This document shows positions 46,915 to 60,300 of a stretch of DNA of 64,000 nt, piece by piece. This DNA comes from Brachionus plicatilis (Eukaryota; Rotifera; Eurotatoria; Ploima; Brachionidae), in contig QEOQ01000508.1 in assembly GCA_010279815.1 (NCBI GenBank), forward strand, positions 1,573,129-1,637,128, given 5' to 3'. The notes below the pieces were generated by a model, which was not told the origin of the DNA, did not search any database, and was given only the letters and a program-made list of their open reading frames with translations. The translations under genes were made by a program, and so were the position numbers. The number at the start of each line of letters is the position of its first letter. Positions within the stretch are counted from its first letter, which is position 1.

Positions 46915-49900
46915 TAAATTAGACACAAATTACTCTCTTTGTTATATTTATTGAATTAATTTATTTTTAATTAGTAAAATTCACAAAAAAGCTATCTTAA
47001 AAGTTGTACATTTTAGTGTTCTTTCAAATTATTGTACAATCAAGTCAATAGAAAAAAAAAAATTATTCACAGAAAAACTGTATTTTCCAAACATAAATGA
47101 ATTCCATAATTTAATAATTTTTTTCAAACATAATTTTTTTTAATTATAAATTAATATGTGTAATACCAGTTTTTTAAGATAAGGTACAAAAGATTGGACC
47201 TCATCGCTTACAGTTTAGATATCTCACTTATATAGAAAATCTTTTAAATAGAAATTCGAAAAATCCTATTGATAATTTACTTGTTCTAGATTAAATTTTA
47301 AAAAGCAACTCTTAATTGAATTCTGAATAACTTAATTAATCTGTCTTTTAATTGATGTATTTTCAAAGACTTAAAACATTTTTGTATTACAATCCACTTC
47401 AATCTTGTTCTTTCTTTTAAAAAAGTTACCAATCTCTTTGAAATTCTCAGCGTCGAAAATTGGATTTGTCAAACTTTATAGCTAATTTGGCAAAGTATGG
47501 ACCAACTTAATGATGCAAACGATCCTGGCTTTAGAATACTATCAGATAAAGTTATTATTATTGAGAGCAAAACTCTTCTTTATCAAAATGAAAAAGTCTT
47601 AAGCTACGAATTAAATAAATTTCTTTTTTTTTAATTATTTAAAATATATTTTTTTTTCAAAATGCTAATATGAGTTTTAATAATAGCCTTAACTAAAAAA
47701 TAAAACCTAATTTTTTTTATATTTTGAATAGAAAAAAAATATCATAATCCATATTGACTTTAAAGAAAATTCTTTTGTAGAAATTTTTTCATTCCATATA
47801 GCCAAATTTATACAGTTAATTTTTAGTTAGTGCTGCTGTGTGATCGTTCGTAATGTGTACATGAATGGGTTGATTTGAATGAGAATGTGGAGTTGTTTTT
47901 TTATGTTTTTTCTTAGTTATGGTGTTTTTATGTATGGGTGTTAAGTGTTTAGTCTTAAATTTACGAATGAATAGACAGTTGGCGGCTGTCAAATGATACT
48001 AACGAAAATTGATCAGGAAAGAAGAGCAAAATTTTGACATGATATGGAAAAAATTTGAAAATTTTTAGATTTAAAATTATTTACAACTGATGTTAATTTG
48101 AGAATTAAAAAAAAAATTTAATTTTCGAATTTATTTTATGCTAATTTTTAAATTAAATTTGCATTCAACATGAAAACTAATTCGAGTTTTATTAAAACTG
48201 CTATATTTTTTAAAAATCAAAATAATTAAAAATAATACTGCAATATTAAGAAAAGGCCCCATTTTTCTCATGCTCAAATTTTGTCCTACAGTTAGAAGAC
48301 AAGGTTATTTTGAAGCTCTTGTGAACAAGATCAATTCAATTTTTTGATCATATGCATCAAAAACGATAAACAAAAAAAAAATTGAAATACAATTATTGAA
48401 TATAAATTTAACTAAATATATCTATAAATTGTTATTTTAATTATTAATTATACATTTTCTTATAAAATATTCTTAATTTATTTTTTTTTGATAATTATAA
48501 AAAATTTAATTTGATTTATTGTCCTAAAATTTATGTTTTAAAGAATCGATTTAAAATATTTAATCGATTATTATTGTTGGAAATCGATTATCAACACTAG
48601 TCTAACTAAATAATTTACATTCTTATAATATTTTAAGAAAATATGCAAACATTGGTTTCCGGTCTACAGATTAATCTGTCCAGACTCATATCACGTTTCA
48701 TTAAAAAAAAAAACCTCTAAAAATCATCTTAATTGCTTTTTCTTTTTTTCAATTAATTTTCAAATTTATATTCCTGAATCATATACATGTATTTTTTAGC
48801 AAAATCTGAAAAATTGATCTAAAAATCATTAAGGAAACTCAACTATTTGTTTCCTGTATCTTTTTTTTTTTCCTATGGAATTTATTGGTCTACATAATTG
48901 AACTTTTTTTGACATTGTTGTGCATTTTTAAAACCAAATAAAAACCAAATAGATTTAATTGTGAAATTGATTCAGGAAATGTCCATTGGTCATATACTAT
49001 GAAGATTTATTAAGAAAAATTATGACTCATAAAATAAAGTTATTGAATAACTTTATTTTTAATTAAAAAAAATTCGAAAATAAAATTGAAATTATGAATC
49101 TTTAAAAGCAATCGAAATTCATTAATTAATTTTTTATTTATATTTATTCATTAATTTTAGAAAGATTTTATAAAAAATTATAGATTTTGTCAACGAACAA
49201 AAATTTTATTTATTTCTTCTTAGAATATTGGAATTTAATAATTAAATAAAAAATTGATTTACGAAAGATTTATAATAAATAAAACTAGAAAAAATGAGTC
49301 TTTTATTTTCTCTAATCTTCGATTTTTTTCACCAATGTTAAAAGTAGATTGAAAAAAAATATTTGATTAAGTAAATAAAAATTTATCTAACTCAACAAGT
49401 CTTTATTAAACTATTATTTCTGATCATTTTAATGAAATTTTTTAAAAGAAAATGTTGATTCTAAGAAATCATAAACACTAAGATTATAAAAAAAATTTTG
49501 ATCAATATTTTCTCTTTTTTTTAATACAAAAATAATTTTACCTAACGTTTATTATATTTATTAATATCTGACCAAATAATTAAAAATAAGTCATTAATGA
49601 TACTTTCATTATTTCGAAAGCCACTAATTATTTTTTTTTGCTCAAAAAATTTTACCAGTCATTTAGAAATGACATGCAATTTACTCTTTACTGAAAATTA
49701 AAAAAATTAATTGAAAAAAACTTTAATTTGAAAATTATTTATTTTACTAAATGATTTACATCAGAAATTTTTATTTTTTTTTAATTTATCCTTAAATTTT
49801 CTCTTACACGTAGGATTAATTCGTCTCTTGATAGAAATCTCAGTTCTTTAGTTTAAATTTTCATTTAGAATTTTTTTTAAATCCTAAATAAGTTATTAGT

Positions 49901-52900
49901 TATTACCTTCTTATATATATTTTCATCAAAATAATAGTAATTGAAAACAAAAATAAGACAAATTTTTTTTCAAAATAAATCAAATTAACGGTATCCATAT
50001 CAGAAAATATTATTCCAAAATTTTATTACAAATAAAAATCGCGTTTATAAGATTTTGCTAGGTTACACTCAAACATTTAGGTAAATATGATGAACACACA
50101 ATCTCGCGCAAACAATCTCGGGGTTTTAAAAACGAAAATTCTTTTTTTTTTTCTTGGCACTTAAAATGCGTTTTGCATTATTTTCAAATATAATTTTAAG
50201 GACGAGATAAAACTGAAATTTAAATTTCAGTGTCTCATCAAATGTAAAAAATTAATTTAAAAAAAAATTTTTTAAATTTTTTATTTGAAAAAAATACATT
50301 TTGGACTTAATGCACGGATTAATATTTGATTTAAAAAAAAAATTAAAATTCTAAGAATACTAAAAATTAATTAATTAGTTAATTCTTTTAGAACTCATGA
50401 CTGTCTCTCTTCAGTCGTCTTTTAGACTCTGTATCTTGAGATGATCTTTAATTTTGCGTGGATGTTTTTAAAGAAGCTGTATTGAATTTGAACCAAATTA
50501 AAAGCCCGATTGTAGCCCAACAAAATAAAAAAATAGTTAAGTATTTGGCATTACAGCTATATCTCCGCCACTAGCTTATAACACAAACCACTTCAATTAA
50601 GAGGTCGCCTCCAGATATAGAGTCAGATATTTAATGCCAGAAAAATAATAGACTCTTCGATTCCCTGCCTTATGAAACATAAGATTACGGTAAGAAAAAA
50701 AAAAGCAATTACGTGTTATAGAAAACTTTTACTATTGTGTAAGTTTCCTGAACAGTCTACTGAACTGTTAAATTCTAAAGTAATTTAAAATAATTAAGTT
50801 ACTAAAAAGTAATCTGTTAAACAATTCAGAGATTTAGAATTAGATTTTAAAGAAAACTATTTCTATTCAAATTAAAAATAATTGTATTAAAAAATACCAT
50901 CAAAGTGAGTATAATGGCTGGTAAATGTTGATAAATGTAAAAGTAAATGCAGAAGATTCATGCTTAAAAAGAAGATTAAAGTCTTAAGATTAAAGAATTC
51001 AATTATAATTGACGCATTCTAGGAAATATTTAAATATTTTACTATTTTTAGTAAATCAATACAAAAAAAAATATTAAAAATTTAAGAATCTTTCATATTT
51101 CAAAGAAAGTTCAATAAGAAGATTATTTTTGAAAAAAAATTTTTAGTAACTAGTTTTCATCTAATAGTTATTTTTTTATAGAAAGAGTATTTTTGAATAA
51201 GTTTTTAAGTGCAAAACTTACATTTTTGAAAAGAATCTAACAGAAGTTCTAAAGATCGTTGTTTTTAGCGACGATTCAAAAGATTAAAGTGAAATTATTT
51301 CTAGTGATTTTAATGGCGATTTCTCAGAGTAAGATATAAAAAAGAATTAAAAATATGGAAATTGCAGTCAAAAATATTACTACGGGTACGATATATTATA
51401 GACCTGTTTCTAATCGAGATGGTTAAGCATTTGAATTCTTAAAAGCAGTTTCAGCCAAAATCGGGATTTAAAAATTATTAAAATTGATTAAAATATATTT
51501 AGGAACACAACTCAGGTCTAATAAGTAGAAATAACAATTTAAGAGAAAACATTTGTTGGAATAAATTTTTTTTTGCATACAAAAATTTCCTAAGAAAATT
51601 ACTGTCTATGAACAATTCGGACATTTGCACTCTTAGAAAATGTTAAATCTAATACAAATATTTAATTAAATATCAAGCATTCTATTTTTAGATAAATTTG
51701 TATTTTACGGTTGTGTCAAATTTTAGATTTAAACTAATTTAAATTATATTACTTTATCAAAAAGATTTCTTTTTGAAAAAATAAGAGACGGGATCTTGAA
51801 AATTTAATTAAAAAAATTTTCAAGGGCATTGATTAGGTAAATAAGCTTGATATTTTACTAATTATGTCTGGTGGTGAAGTTAGCAGCATTTCTAAAAGAA
51901 AATTTTTTTATCGTTTTTTTTTAATAAATTCGATTCATTGTTTATTATTGTCGTACGAACGATAAATTTTCTAATTTAACCCAAACTTAAACATTAGTTA
52001 GTTTCTAAGATTCTGATTAAAAAAATGCAGAATTTTTTAAAACAGAACATTTAACTTTACCTGACTAAACTATTAAAAAAATAAAATTTGAGCAAAAAAA
52101 AATTCTAAATTATTTTCTTTTCTATTTTTTTATATCAACTATTAGCAAGTGCAACAAATAATTATAATTTATAATCAAAACCTGATTTAAGTTAAACACC
52201 AAGTGCCAAAAGTTTAACTTTTTTGTCTCAAAAGTCAAAAGAGTCAAAACAAATTTTTAAAATACTTTAACTTTTTAAAGAGTTAACCATCGTCTACTTA
52301 ATTTGTATATAAGAATTTCCTATAGTTAACCAAAAAGCTTCATAAATAAATTATAAGATTTATTCACTTAACTTAATTTAGCGTTTAAAATAAGGAAATT
52401 AATCTTGAATAACAAAAATTAATGACTTTTTTCAAATTGTTTTATCTAAATGAATCATTCATTTTATTTAACTTCATTTTGATTTTTAATTTAATATTTT
52501 GTACAGAAAACACATAAATAATAAATAAAAATGCAATGATGATGCCCTTGTTCCATAATTTATTATTTACCACAATTAATACCAATATCAGGTTCAGACA
52601 CTTTCAAAGACACCTTCAAAAAATTTTTAAAACTTTAAAAATTAATCTTTGAAAAAAAACGTACTAAAATAAGAACAATATTATTTTATGACTAGTTTTG
52701 TTAAATTAAATTTTTCGAGAAAATTAAAAAATGCGTCTAAAATTTAATTCAGATTTAAAAATCAAAAGTTCTAAATATTCTTATAAACAGTTTTTTTGAT
52801 AATATCCCTGTTTTAAATTTCAGATAAAGTAAATGAAAGTTACTTGGTCTTTTGGGCTGTAGGCTTTTTTGAGTGAAAACAGATTTAATTTTGCCAATTT

Positions 52901-55552
52901 CATCATGGAATATAAAAATTATAATTCACATAAAAAGTCAATAAATCGTTAAATTTATACCAAAAAAAATATAAAACTAAATTTATTTCAATTACAAAAA
53001 TTTATTTTTAAGCATTTAGTTTTTTAATACACCAACAATTTATTTAAAAATTTCTATCACTACTCCAAACAATTGATAAACGATTCATGTCGTTATCTGA
53101 TTCACATTCTTTTATAATACATTTTCATTAATGACTGAATGATTAAAATATTTTCTAAAGATATATTGTATAGAATTCAAGTTTTTTGCCAAGTCTAAAC
53201 GAAAAAAAAATGAATTAGCTGTTAACATTCTCAAATGCAAATTTCAATAAAAAATAATGAAGACTGATTTATTATGACATATCTAAAATTCATGATAAAT
53301 CGGGTAAGATTAAATTATTTCAAAATTTTATAAAAATTGTTTCCTTTCATTAAGAGTCTCATTTGGTTAATTAAACTAATAAATCTGGAAAATTAGTTTT
53401 TTTTTCAAATTAAAAAAAGTCAACTAAAATGATGAAATTTTATTAGACATAAAATTTTTTTCAATTTGCTCAAGTTTTGTTAGATTTTAAACATTTCAAA
53501 TGATCGCATGACACATTATGAATGATTTTTTTGGCCCTCATGATATAAAATTTTGTTTTTTTTTTGTAACAAATTTATTATGAATATAGCAAGTTTGATG
53601 TTAATCGAACTATTTAACATTTCTTGGAATTAATTGATTTTAAATAAAGCACTTTGATTAGGAATGAAATTGATTTAATACTCAATAGTTTATTTTAGAC
53701 CTATAATTTTTTTATCAATAATTTAACTTCACCTGTATTAACTTATATAAATATAAAGCCCCCACAAAAATTAAATTTTTATTTTATATTTTATTCAGAA
53801 GGAGCTTTAGTCGGTACAGATAAACAAACAAAAGCATTTATTTTTCTTTTTGTTTATTTTCTTCTTTTTGATTTTTATATTTTATCTCATTTAACTTTAT
53901 TTTAATTTTCTTTTTATTTATTACTCTGATAGAGCATTAGCTTGGTACAATTATTTAATTCAAAAATCTAAATATCTCAAAATAGCTTCTTTATTTCAAA
54001 ATTCTAATAAACATACATATAATAAAACAATAAAAAAATTTAAATTTATTCATAAAAAATGAAATCTCAGGCTAAATCCATAAAAAAGCTTTCTTGAGAA
54101 TCCGTGTAAAGATACACTAATTAGACTAGTGGACCAATTCTTTATTTTACAAGTGGTTGCAGGTGAAAATAATAAATTTATCTGTGTTTTTTTAAATTAA
54201 ATTATTCAATTTGTAATAAGAAAATTAGTTTTTTGTTAACTTAGAGATGAATTCATTCATTTTGTATAAATTCTATTAATTATGTTAATTTTTATTTAAT
54301 AAATTACATTAAACTTAAATTAGAAATTTTCATAATAAATTTGTTAATATAATTGAATTTGTGATAACTTTTAAATTTGTTATTGAAAAATATTAAAATT
54401 CGATTTTGTTAGCTTAATTAATTTATGTTATTAAAAAAAAGAAATTAATTAAATAATATTAAATGTTAGAACAGTTCTACCAGCATTAAGCATCTCTATC
54501 AAATTTTATTTTTAGATCTACGATCGAGACTTAGTGTCTTAATGAAATATAAAGCCACCTAATAATCTAAATAGAAATAGAAAAGTCACGAAAATTTTTT
54601 AGAACTTCAAATGATAAAAGATTTAATAGATATTCTTTTTTATGATAATAAAATAATGGGTGATTTGTTTTATTCTTAAATTTTGAACCTTCAAAAATCA
54701 ATATTATGAAATTTATATTTTTTAATATTTTTATTATTAATTATATCTAAAAATAAACTTAATATAAAAAATATATAAGAAAACAATTCAAATTTTAAAA
54801 TTGGAAACTGGGTATTGATAATCATTCAAAAAATAAGCATAATTATTAAGGAAAAAGATTTAATGCCAACTTTATTATTTTAGATGAAAGGACCATTTTA
54901 TTTAAAAAAAATGCATTGTTTGCTAAGTAAGGGTTTAATTTCTGTTTGTGCTAAAATTGTTTTGTTTCTTCAGAAAAAGTGACCTTTACTTAGATAAAAT
55001 TTGAATTCAAAAGTCTAGAAAAAATTTAATTTTTATAAATTTTAAAACTTAACTGAGTTGTTACTATAGTTGCACAAAAATCAAATCACTTCAACCAAGC
55101 TAGGTGTAATGCTAGGTGTAGTGACAAAGATGTCGCTATATCACACTTGAATCAAAGATGTTTAGCCAATTATAATACAAAATTACTGTCCAAATGTAAT
55201 AATAGTAAGTTTTCTCACATTTTATCACAAATTTTTAATAACTTATGCTTTACGTTTATAGGAAATAAAAATTTAACATACCAAGATAAGATTATTTTTT
55301 GTCAAATAATCAGTTTAGAAATTTTTTTCTACTAATAAATAATAGAAGACTATGATGCTAATCAAAAATTGTTTGTAATTATTTGGTTTATCAGCAATCA
55401 TATATTTAGCTAATTGGAAGAAAACCTCATGATGCACTAGTTTAAATTTGCATTTGAATTCAGCTAATATCTTTGAATAGTTTGATTAATTATTTAAAGT
55501 ACTAAAGTTCATGAAGCTTAAAAATTATTTAAAATAATTCAAAAAAACTTAC
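46915..55552. other. Long AT-rich stretch; probable PPP2R5 5' intron, few signals
   Basis: No supported gene. Noted within it are a strand-asymmetric A/C-rich open frame at 47816-47998 on the minus strand (YHLTAANCLFIRKF... HTAALTKN) that could follow the phase of the exon at 55553, LINE-like tails at about 52500-52540, 53795-53845 and 53928-53960, and a more complex unassigned patch at 50395-50700. The frame at 55147-55335 looks like chance. Confidence 0.45.
53795..53960 (+). repeat. Two LINE-type 3' tails in tandem
   Basis: CAGAAGGAGCTTTAGTCGGT is followed by ACAGATAAACAAACAAA, and CTGATAGAGCATTAGCTTGG is followed by TACAATTATT. Both share the hairpin-like GAGC...GCT core and the ACAG/ACAA spacer of the tail at 27757. 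They are short and their bodies are not recognisable. Confidence 0.45.
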
Positions 55553-55781
55553 ATCGTCATGTAAATTGGATGAGTTTGATGAAAGATTATATGCATTAGG
55601 CAAGCCGTGGTTTGACTTGGTAGACTTGGACTCGTGACCAAGCGAGGAAGAAGATAGATTGGATTGCTAAAATAAAATAATTTTAATAAAGAATACTTCC
55701 TGAAAACAAAAAATCTGGTACTTTTTTGAGCTTAGAAGCGTCAAATTTAGATGATTCGCTAGCACTTGATGTTTTGGGCAT
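55553..55781 (-). CDS. Candidate first two coding exons of PPP2R5
   Basis: Exon 55781-55722 reads MPKTSSASESSKFDASKLKK. Exon 55666-55553 reads QSNLSSSSLGHESKSTKSNH and ends SSNLHDD before a perfect GTAAGT donor. Both junctions are phase 0. The Ser-rich, basic, disordered composition suits the N-termini of B56 subunits. The next recognisable downstream coding exon on this strand is the PPP2R5 exon that opens into the gap, about 10 kb away. The splice partner is not visible, so these could instead be the start of another gene, for example one using the open frame at 47998-47816. Confidence 0.5.
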
Positions 55782-57984
55782 TTTTTCCCCAATTTTTTCT
55801 TCTTTGATCAAAGTTTGATGTTTAAAAAATCATTTCAGGTGATTAAATCGACTTGGACATAAAAAGCATTAGATTTATCTATAAAAAATCAAGAAAAAAA
55901 TATGCTTAAGTCGATGATTGTCCAAAGCTAAAAATTTAAAATCATCATTGATATGTTCTAGATAAATTTACAATTAGTTCTAGGATCATGTACATGCAGC
56001 AAAAGTAAAAAAGTTTATTTGAATAAACAAAAATGGGTGTACGCAATTAAATAGGTATGTGCTTGGATTAGAATTTCCTGTTAGCCTTAAGCCAAGTCGT
56101 TGTTAATTGAAAGAAAATTTTGATTATTTAGAAATTTTGGCTAACTGGTCAATATTTTACCTATTTCTTTAAACTTGCTATTGACAACACTGGTTTTAAT
56201 TTTAAACGACGAAACTAAACAATATATAAAAAGCTACGAAAAAAATAAATAGAGAAAGGCCCAAACATTATGCTTAGAATTTAAAATAAATTTTCTTTGA
56301 ATTAATAGTGTTACTATGTTAACAAGAACAGAACAACCAAAAAATAAAGCTTAAAAATAAATTTTAGAATTTGTTTCAACTAAATTTCACACATATACTC
56401 GCGTTTAGAATGGTTTAGAACTAACGGGATTTAATATGCTAGGTGCCTTATCCGAGCATATATCATTAAAAAAATAAAAAAAATTAAAAGAAGCAAGATA
56501 GAGATAAATTTTAATTTATTTTTAACGATGATTGAAAAGCGAAAAGAACATGTCAAATGGCTTAATCGTTAGAGAATAAAACCCTTAGAAATGCGATACC
56601 TTTCAATTTTAGTATAAATTTCTCCAAAATTAAATTAGTTTTAACATTAGAAATTTGGTAAATTATAAATTTTTAATTTATTTTTCTTAAAAGTAATTGA
56701 TAAAATGACCCACTTGAATTTTTGTCTACAAAAATAAAATTAATTAATTTAATTCGATAAATTTGCTCAATTTTAAAGAATAATCAATAAAAATTTAGCT
56801 AAAGATTATTTCAATTAAAAAAGTGTTTTAAAAAATTTTAATTTTAATTTTATTTAAATTTTTTTTAAGAATGGCTTGATAAATTAAATAGTTTAAATTT
56901 TTGAGAAAAAAATTGCTTTGATTTTTAAGAGATAATAATGATAATTTGAGAAATAAAAATAGATCTAAGTTAATTAGCTAAAAGTAGAAAAAGCTTGAAA
57001 TTTTTTAAATGAAATTTAATATTTATTTTAAACAATGTTTAATCCATAAAGCAAAGCTATTTTTTTTAAACTATGAAACCTGTTATAATCAGGATTATAA
57101 ATTACCAATTTAAGACTTTAATCGTTAAAAACTCAGTATTTGGATTATAATAAAAATTTTATATTTTTAGAATGTTTTTAAAATTTTGACTTAAGCCTTT
57201 ATCTTGTTTGAATATATTAAGTAGATAATCTTAAGTTGGAATCTTAGGTTTAAATAAACTTACCTTACTTTCTATTTAAAATTTTAATTTAACTTAAAAA
57301 AATTATCAATGATCATCAATTCTTCCTTTATAATCCTTCCAATTCTTTCTTTATTTTTTCTTTGTTTTTTCTTTTTTTTCTTTAATTTTTCTTATGATAT
57401 TTATTAACAATTTATTGTCGCTACCAAAAATAAATAATCATTTAATAAATATTAATCCTGATGGCGTTTAGTCATATGCATCTCCAGTAATTTTTATTAT
57501 TAATTTAGCTTTAGACTATTCTTTAATGAAATTATTTCACGAATTGATAATTAATATTGATAGTTTAGCATTTATACTTCTAAGTTTACTTTTTTAAAGT
57601 AATAATTACAATTACGAATTGTCTGTAAACTACTATCTCTACTCAGCTTTAATTGGATTTTTAGTGTTATTTCGTGATTTTTTGAAAAACTTGAATATTT
57701 AGAAAAAGTTTATTCATAAGCGAGGAGCAAAAAAAAATTAATTAAATAATCGCAAATTATAAAATACTTGTACGTAATTTAACTACGTCAGAAACAATTT
57801 TAAGTTCAATGTTAATTTTTCAAAAAGATAGCTCGGTTTAACATTAAACATAATTACGAAATTTATTTTTTGCGTCTATATCTTAGATTCAAAATCAAAA
57901 TTAAATTTAAATTTAAAATTTTTTATTTAACAAATTTTAATACAAAAAAAAAGTGATAAAGAATTTACATAAATGAAAAATTTT
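55782..57984. other. Intergenic; upstream of the 55781 start
   Basis: No exon was found. The sequence is AT-rich with long A/T runs. Confidence 0.45.
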
Positions 57985-59556
57985 TTAACTAGCATCAAAT
58001 TCGCTTTCAATTAGATTTGTGTAGTTGGTAAATTTATACTTCATTTCCAATTTAAGGCGTAAATTTCGCCTATAAAAGTAGTGCAGCAAAAAGGCAATCG
58101 AACATAAAATAAATGTGACAGTTAATACAAAGAGAGCTATTTTGGTATACTTTACATCCGAAGGTCTAGTGTAATAAATGTCAGGTACCATTTTTGATTT
58201 TAGATTTAGACCGAAATTTTTGTTCAAAAATTCAATACGGTGATTGTAGACCCGTTCGAATGCATCATTGTGATTTTTTACAAATTCAAATTCATCAATG
58301 ATACTCTCATTTGAATGCACATAGAACCACTTTAAATATGTGTTATTGACTATTTTAAGCATTCCATAAGTATAGTCATTTAAAGGCTGGTAAAGGAAAC
58401 TAGTCCAATTTCTTGGCTGTAAGCTCTCGCGGCTCTTGTTGAACAATTTGTTTGGCAGCGATATTTTAAAAGGCATCTCTGGTTCATCATAGGTTAGCTT
58501 GTATTTGCCGATTGATTCCAGTACGGGAAATGAGCGTTCGTAAAAAGAATCACTCGTCACAATTACCAAATCAACATTGTATTCAAACAAAACAGCTTCC
58601 ACTTTTTCACAAACAAAATTTTTTGGTAGATACAAAATAATCCATGGTGTAAAGAGGCGATTCTGATTAGCCTTTATTAAATCATTTTCGATTTCTTCGA
58701 TGATTCCATCTGAGTCCGAGCTTTGGTCATAAGTGAAAAAATGAACTCCGTTTAAATCAACACTATACACTAGGCTCTGCTTGGCGCCAAACATTGAGTT
58801 GTGCAAGACTGTTTCTTTTCTTTGGTAAACATTTAAAATTGGAGCTTGACTTAAAATTTCATTGAAAAAATCCAAAAAATCTTTTTCATAAGAGCCTTGT
58901 TGTGTTGGGTCCAATTTTGGACCATCAGCTCGAGCATAATCACTTAACTTAATGCTCGACTGAAGATCAATAAATGATAAAATTTTTTTATTAAACAATT
59001 GGTATCGAATGCTCTCGATCAAAAAAGAAATGCTTTCTTTGTCCTCCTCATCTTTAAAATAGTCCTGTTTAATTTTGTTTGTTTCGAAATTATTTGAATT
59101 GACTATGAAGTAAGAATTGACAAAATCTGGCTCATCACTTTCAATTTGGTCTGTTGTTCCAATGTTAATGGACATTTCCGAGGTTCGAAACGTGTAAATA
59201 TGACTACTTGCAATGCCGGACTGAATTTCATAGCAGTAGCGGCGACCAGGAACTAAATTATAGAGCCTAACTCGGTGTATAAACTTTCCAAAAGTGTCTG
59301 TCCGACTTATAATGCCTTTTTGTGATTGTTCATGCCGGCAAAAAAGAGAATCGCTAGCAATGTGATCATCATTCAGGTCCACAAGACTATAGAATACAAT
59401 GGCAGATGTAATTGGACCCTGCGTCCACCATATTATGTCGACTTCTGTTCGATTTGCCGCTAATAGATGAATGCCTTTGGGCTCCTGGTCCTTTATTTGT
59501 TGCAGTAGAATTAATTTAAAATTTGTTAAAATTAAAAAATTGACTAATAAATTCAT
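57985..59556 (-). CDS. Purple acid phosphatase-like membrane pseudoenzyme
   Basis: Single exon, 523 aa. An N-terminal hydrophobic segment (1-20) suggests a signal peptide. Residues about 24-124 match the fibronectin-like PAP N-domain (GIHLLAANRTEVDIIWWTQG, SAIVFYSL, RRYCYEIQSG). Metallophosphatase landmarks keep their scaffold but not the ligands: SDYARADG (205-212) where GDxxY is expected, ILNVYQRKE (240-248) for GNHE, PWIILYLPK (304-312) for PWIIxxxHRP, and VDLVIVTSDSFYERS (328-342) for GHxHxYER. YSVDLNGVHFF (264-274) and YGMLKIVNNTYLKWFYV (397-413) are family-like. A transmembrane helix (about 473-494) precedes a 29-aa cytoplasmic tail. I infer a catalytically dead type I membrane protein. 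The relation to ACP7-type PAPs is based on these motifs. Confidence 0.82.
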   Translation of the reverse strand: MNLLVNFLILTNFKLILLQQIKDQEPKGIHLLAANRTEVDIIWWTQGPITSAIVFYSLVDLNDDHIASDSLFCRHEQSQKGIISRTDTFGKFIHRVRLYNLVPGRRYCYEIQSGIASSHIYTFRTSEMSINIGTTDQIESDEPDFVNSYFIVNSNNFETNKIKQDYFKDEEDKESISFLIESIRYQLFNKKILSFIDLQSSIKLSDYARADGPKLDPTQQGSYEKDFLDFFNEILSQAPILNVYQRKETVLHNSMFGAKQSLVYSVDLNGVHFFTYDQSSDSDGIIEEIENDLIKANQNRLFTPWIILYLPKNFVCEKVEAVLFEYNVDLVIVTSDSFYERSFPVLESIGKYKLTYDEPEMPFKISLPNKLFNKSRESLQPRNWTSFLYQPLNDYTYGMLKIVNNTYLKWFYVHSNESIIDEFEFVKNHNDAFERVYNHRIEFLNKNFGLNLKSKMVPDIYYTRPSDVKYTKIALFVLTVTFILCSIAFLLHYFYRRNLRLKLEMKYKFTNYTNLIESEFDAS

Positions 59557-60300
59557 TTTAATCCAATAACTGATTCATGCTCTAGTTTATGTCTATGAAA
59601 AAAAAAATAAAAAATAACTTTAGTAATGAAGCAATTAATAAAATAGTGAAAAAAAAAAACAAAAATAGACCAGATAAATATAAAATTTAGAATTGTAGAC
59701 ATGGTTAGCATTAATAGAAAAGCTTGATTTAGAAACGAGTCGAAACATAATCCTATTAATATCCGTCGAAAAACTATTTCATCAATTGAAACAATTTAAA
59801 TAAATATTTAACTCATATTCATTAATCATTTGAGCTAAATCTGACCATTCTTATATATTTTTCTAATCATAGTTTATAATTATGCAAAACTTGCTTCAAT
59901 TAAATAAAATCGCCTCATTTTTAAAAGTCTAGTCCAGGACTATCACTAAACGAAAATTTATCATCCAAATCTAAATATTTATTAATTCTAGTCATCCAAA
60001 TCAAAATTAATAACAAAAATAAAATTTGATAGACTAGTCAAATTAAATAAATTATACAGTACAAATTAAAATTAACTTGTACGCTTATTATTTTTTTTGC
60101 TTTCCTTCTTTTTCATCGACTTTTCCTGTCCTGAAGTCAATGAAATGAATGAGGAGAGGAAGGAAAGAGAACATAAAAGTTAATTTTACAATTTTTGCTG
60201 TATGAAACTTTATTTATTTTGCTAATCTGGAAAAATAATTGTATCTGGTGTTTTAATTAATAAATAATTTATTTTCTAATAAAGTCCAATAAACAATAAG
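59557..60300. other. Intergenic; no gene seen
   Basis: AT-rich upstream region of the PAP-like gene. It ends in the 9-bp target duplication (60292-60300) of the MULE relic. Confidence 0.45.

Noticed and set aside
50395..50700. More complex patch suggestive of a retroelement
   Set aside because: No frame gave a recognisable domain on either strand, so no call was made.
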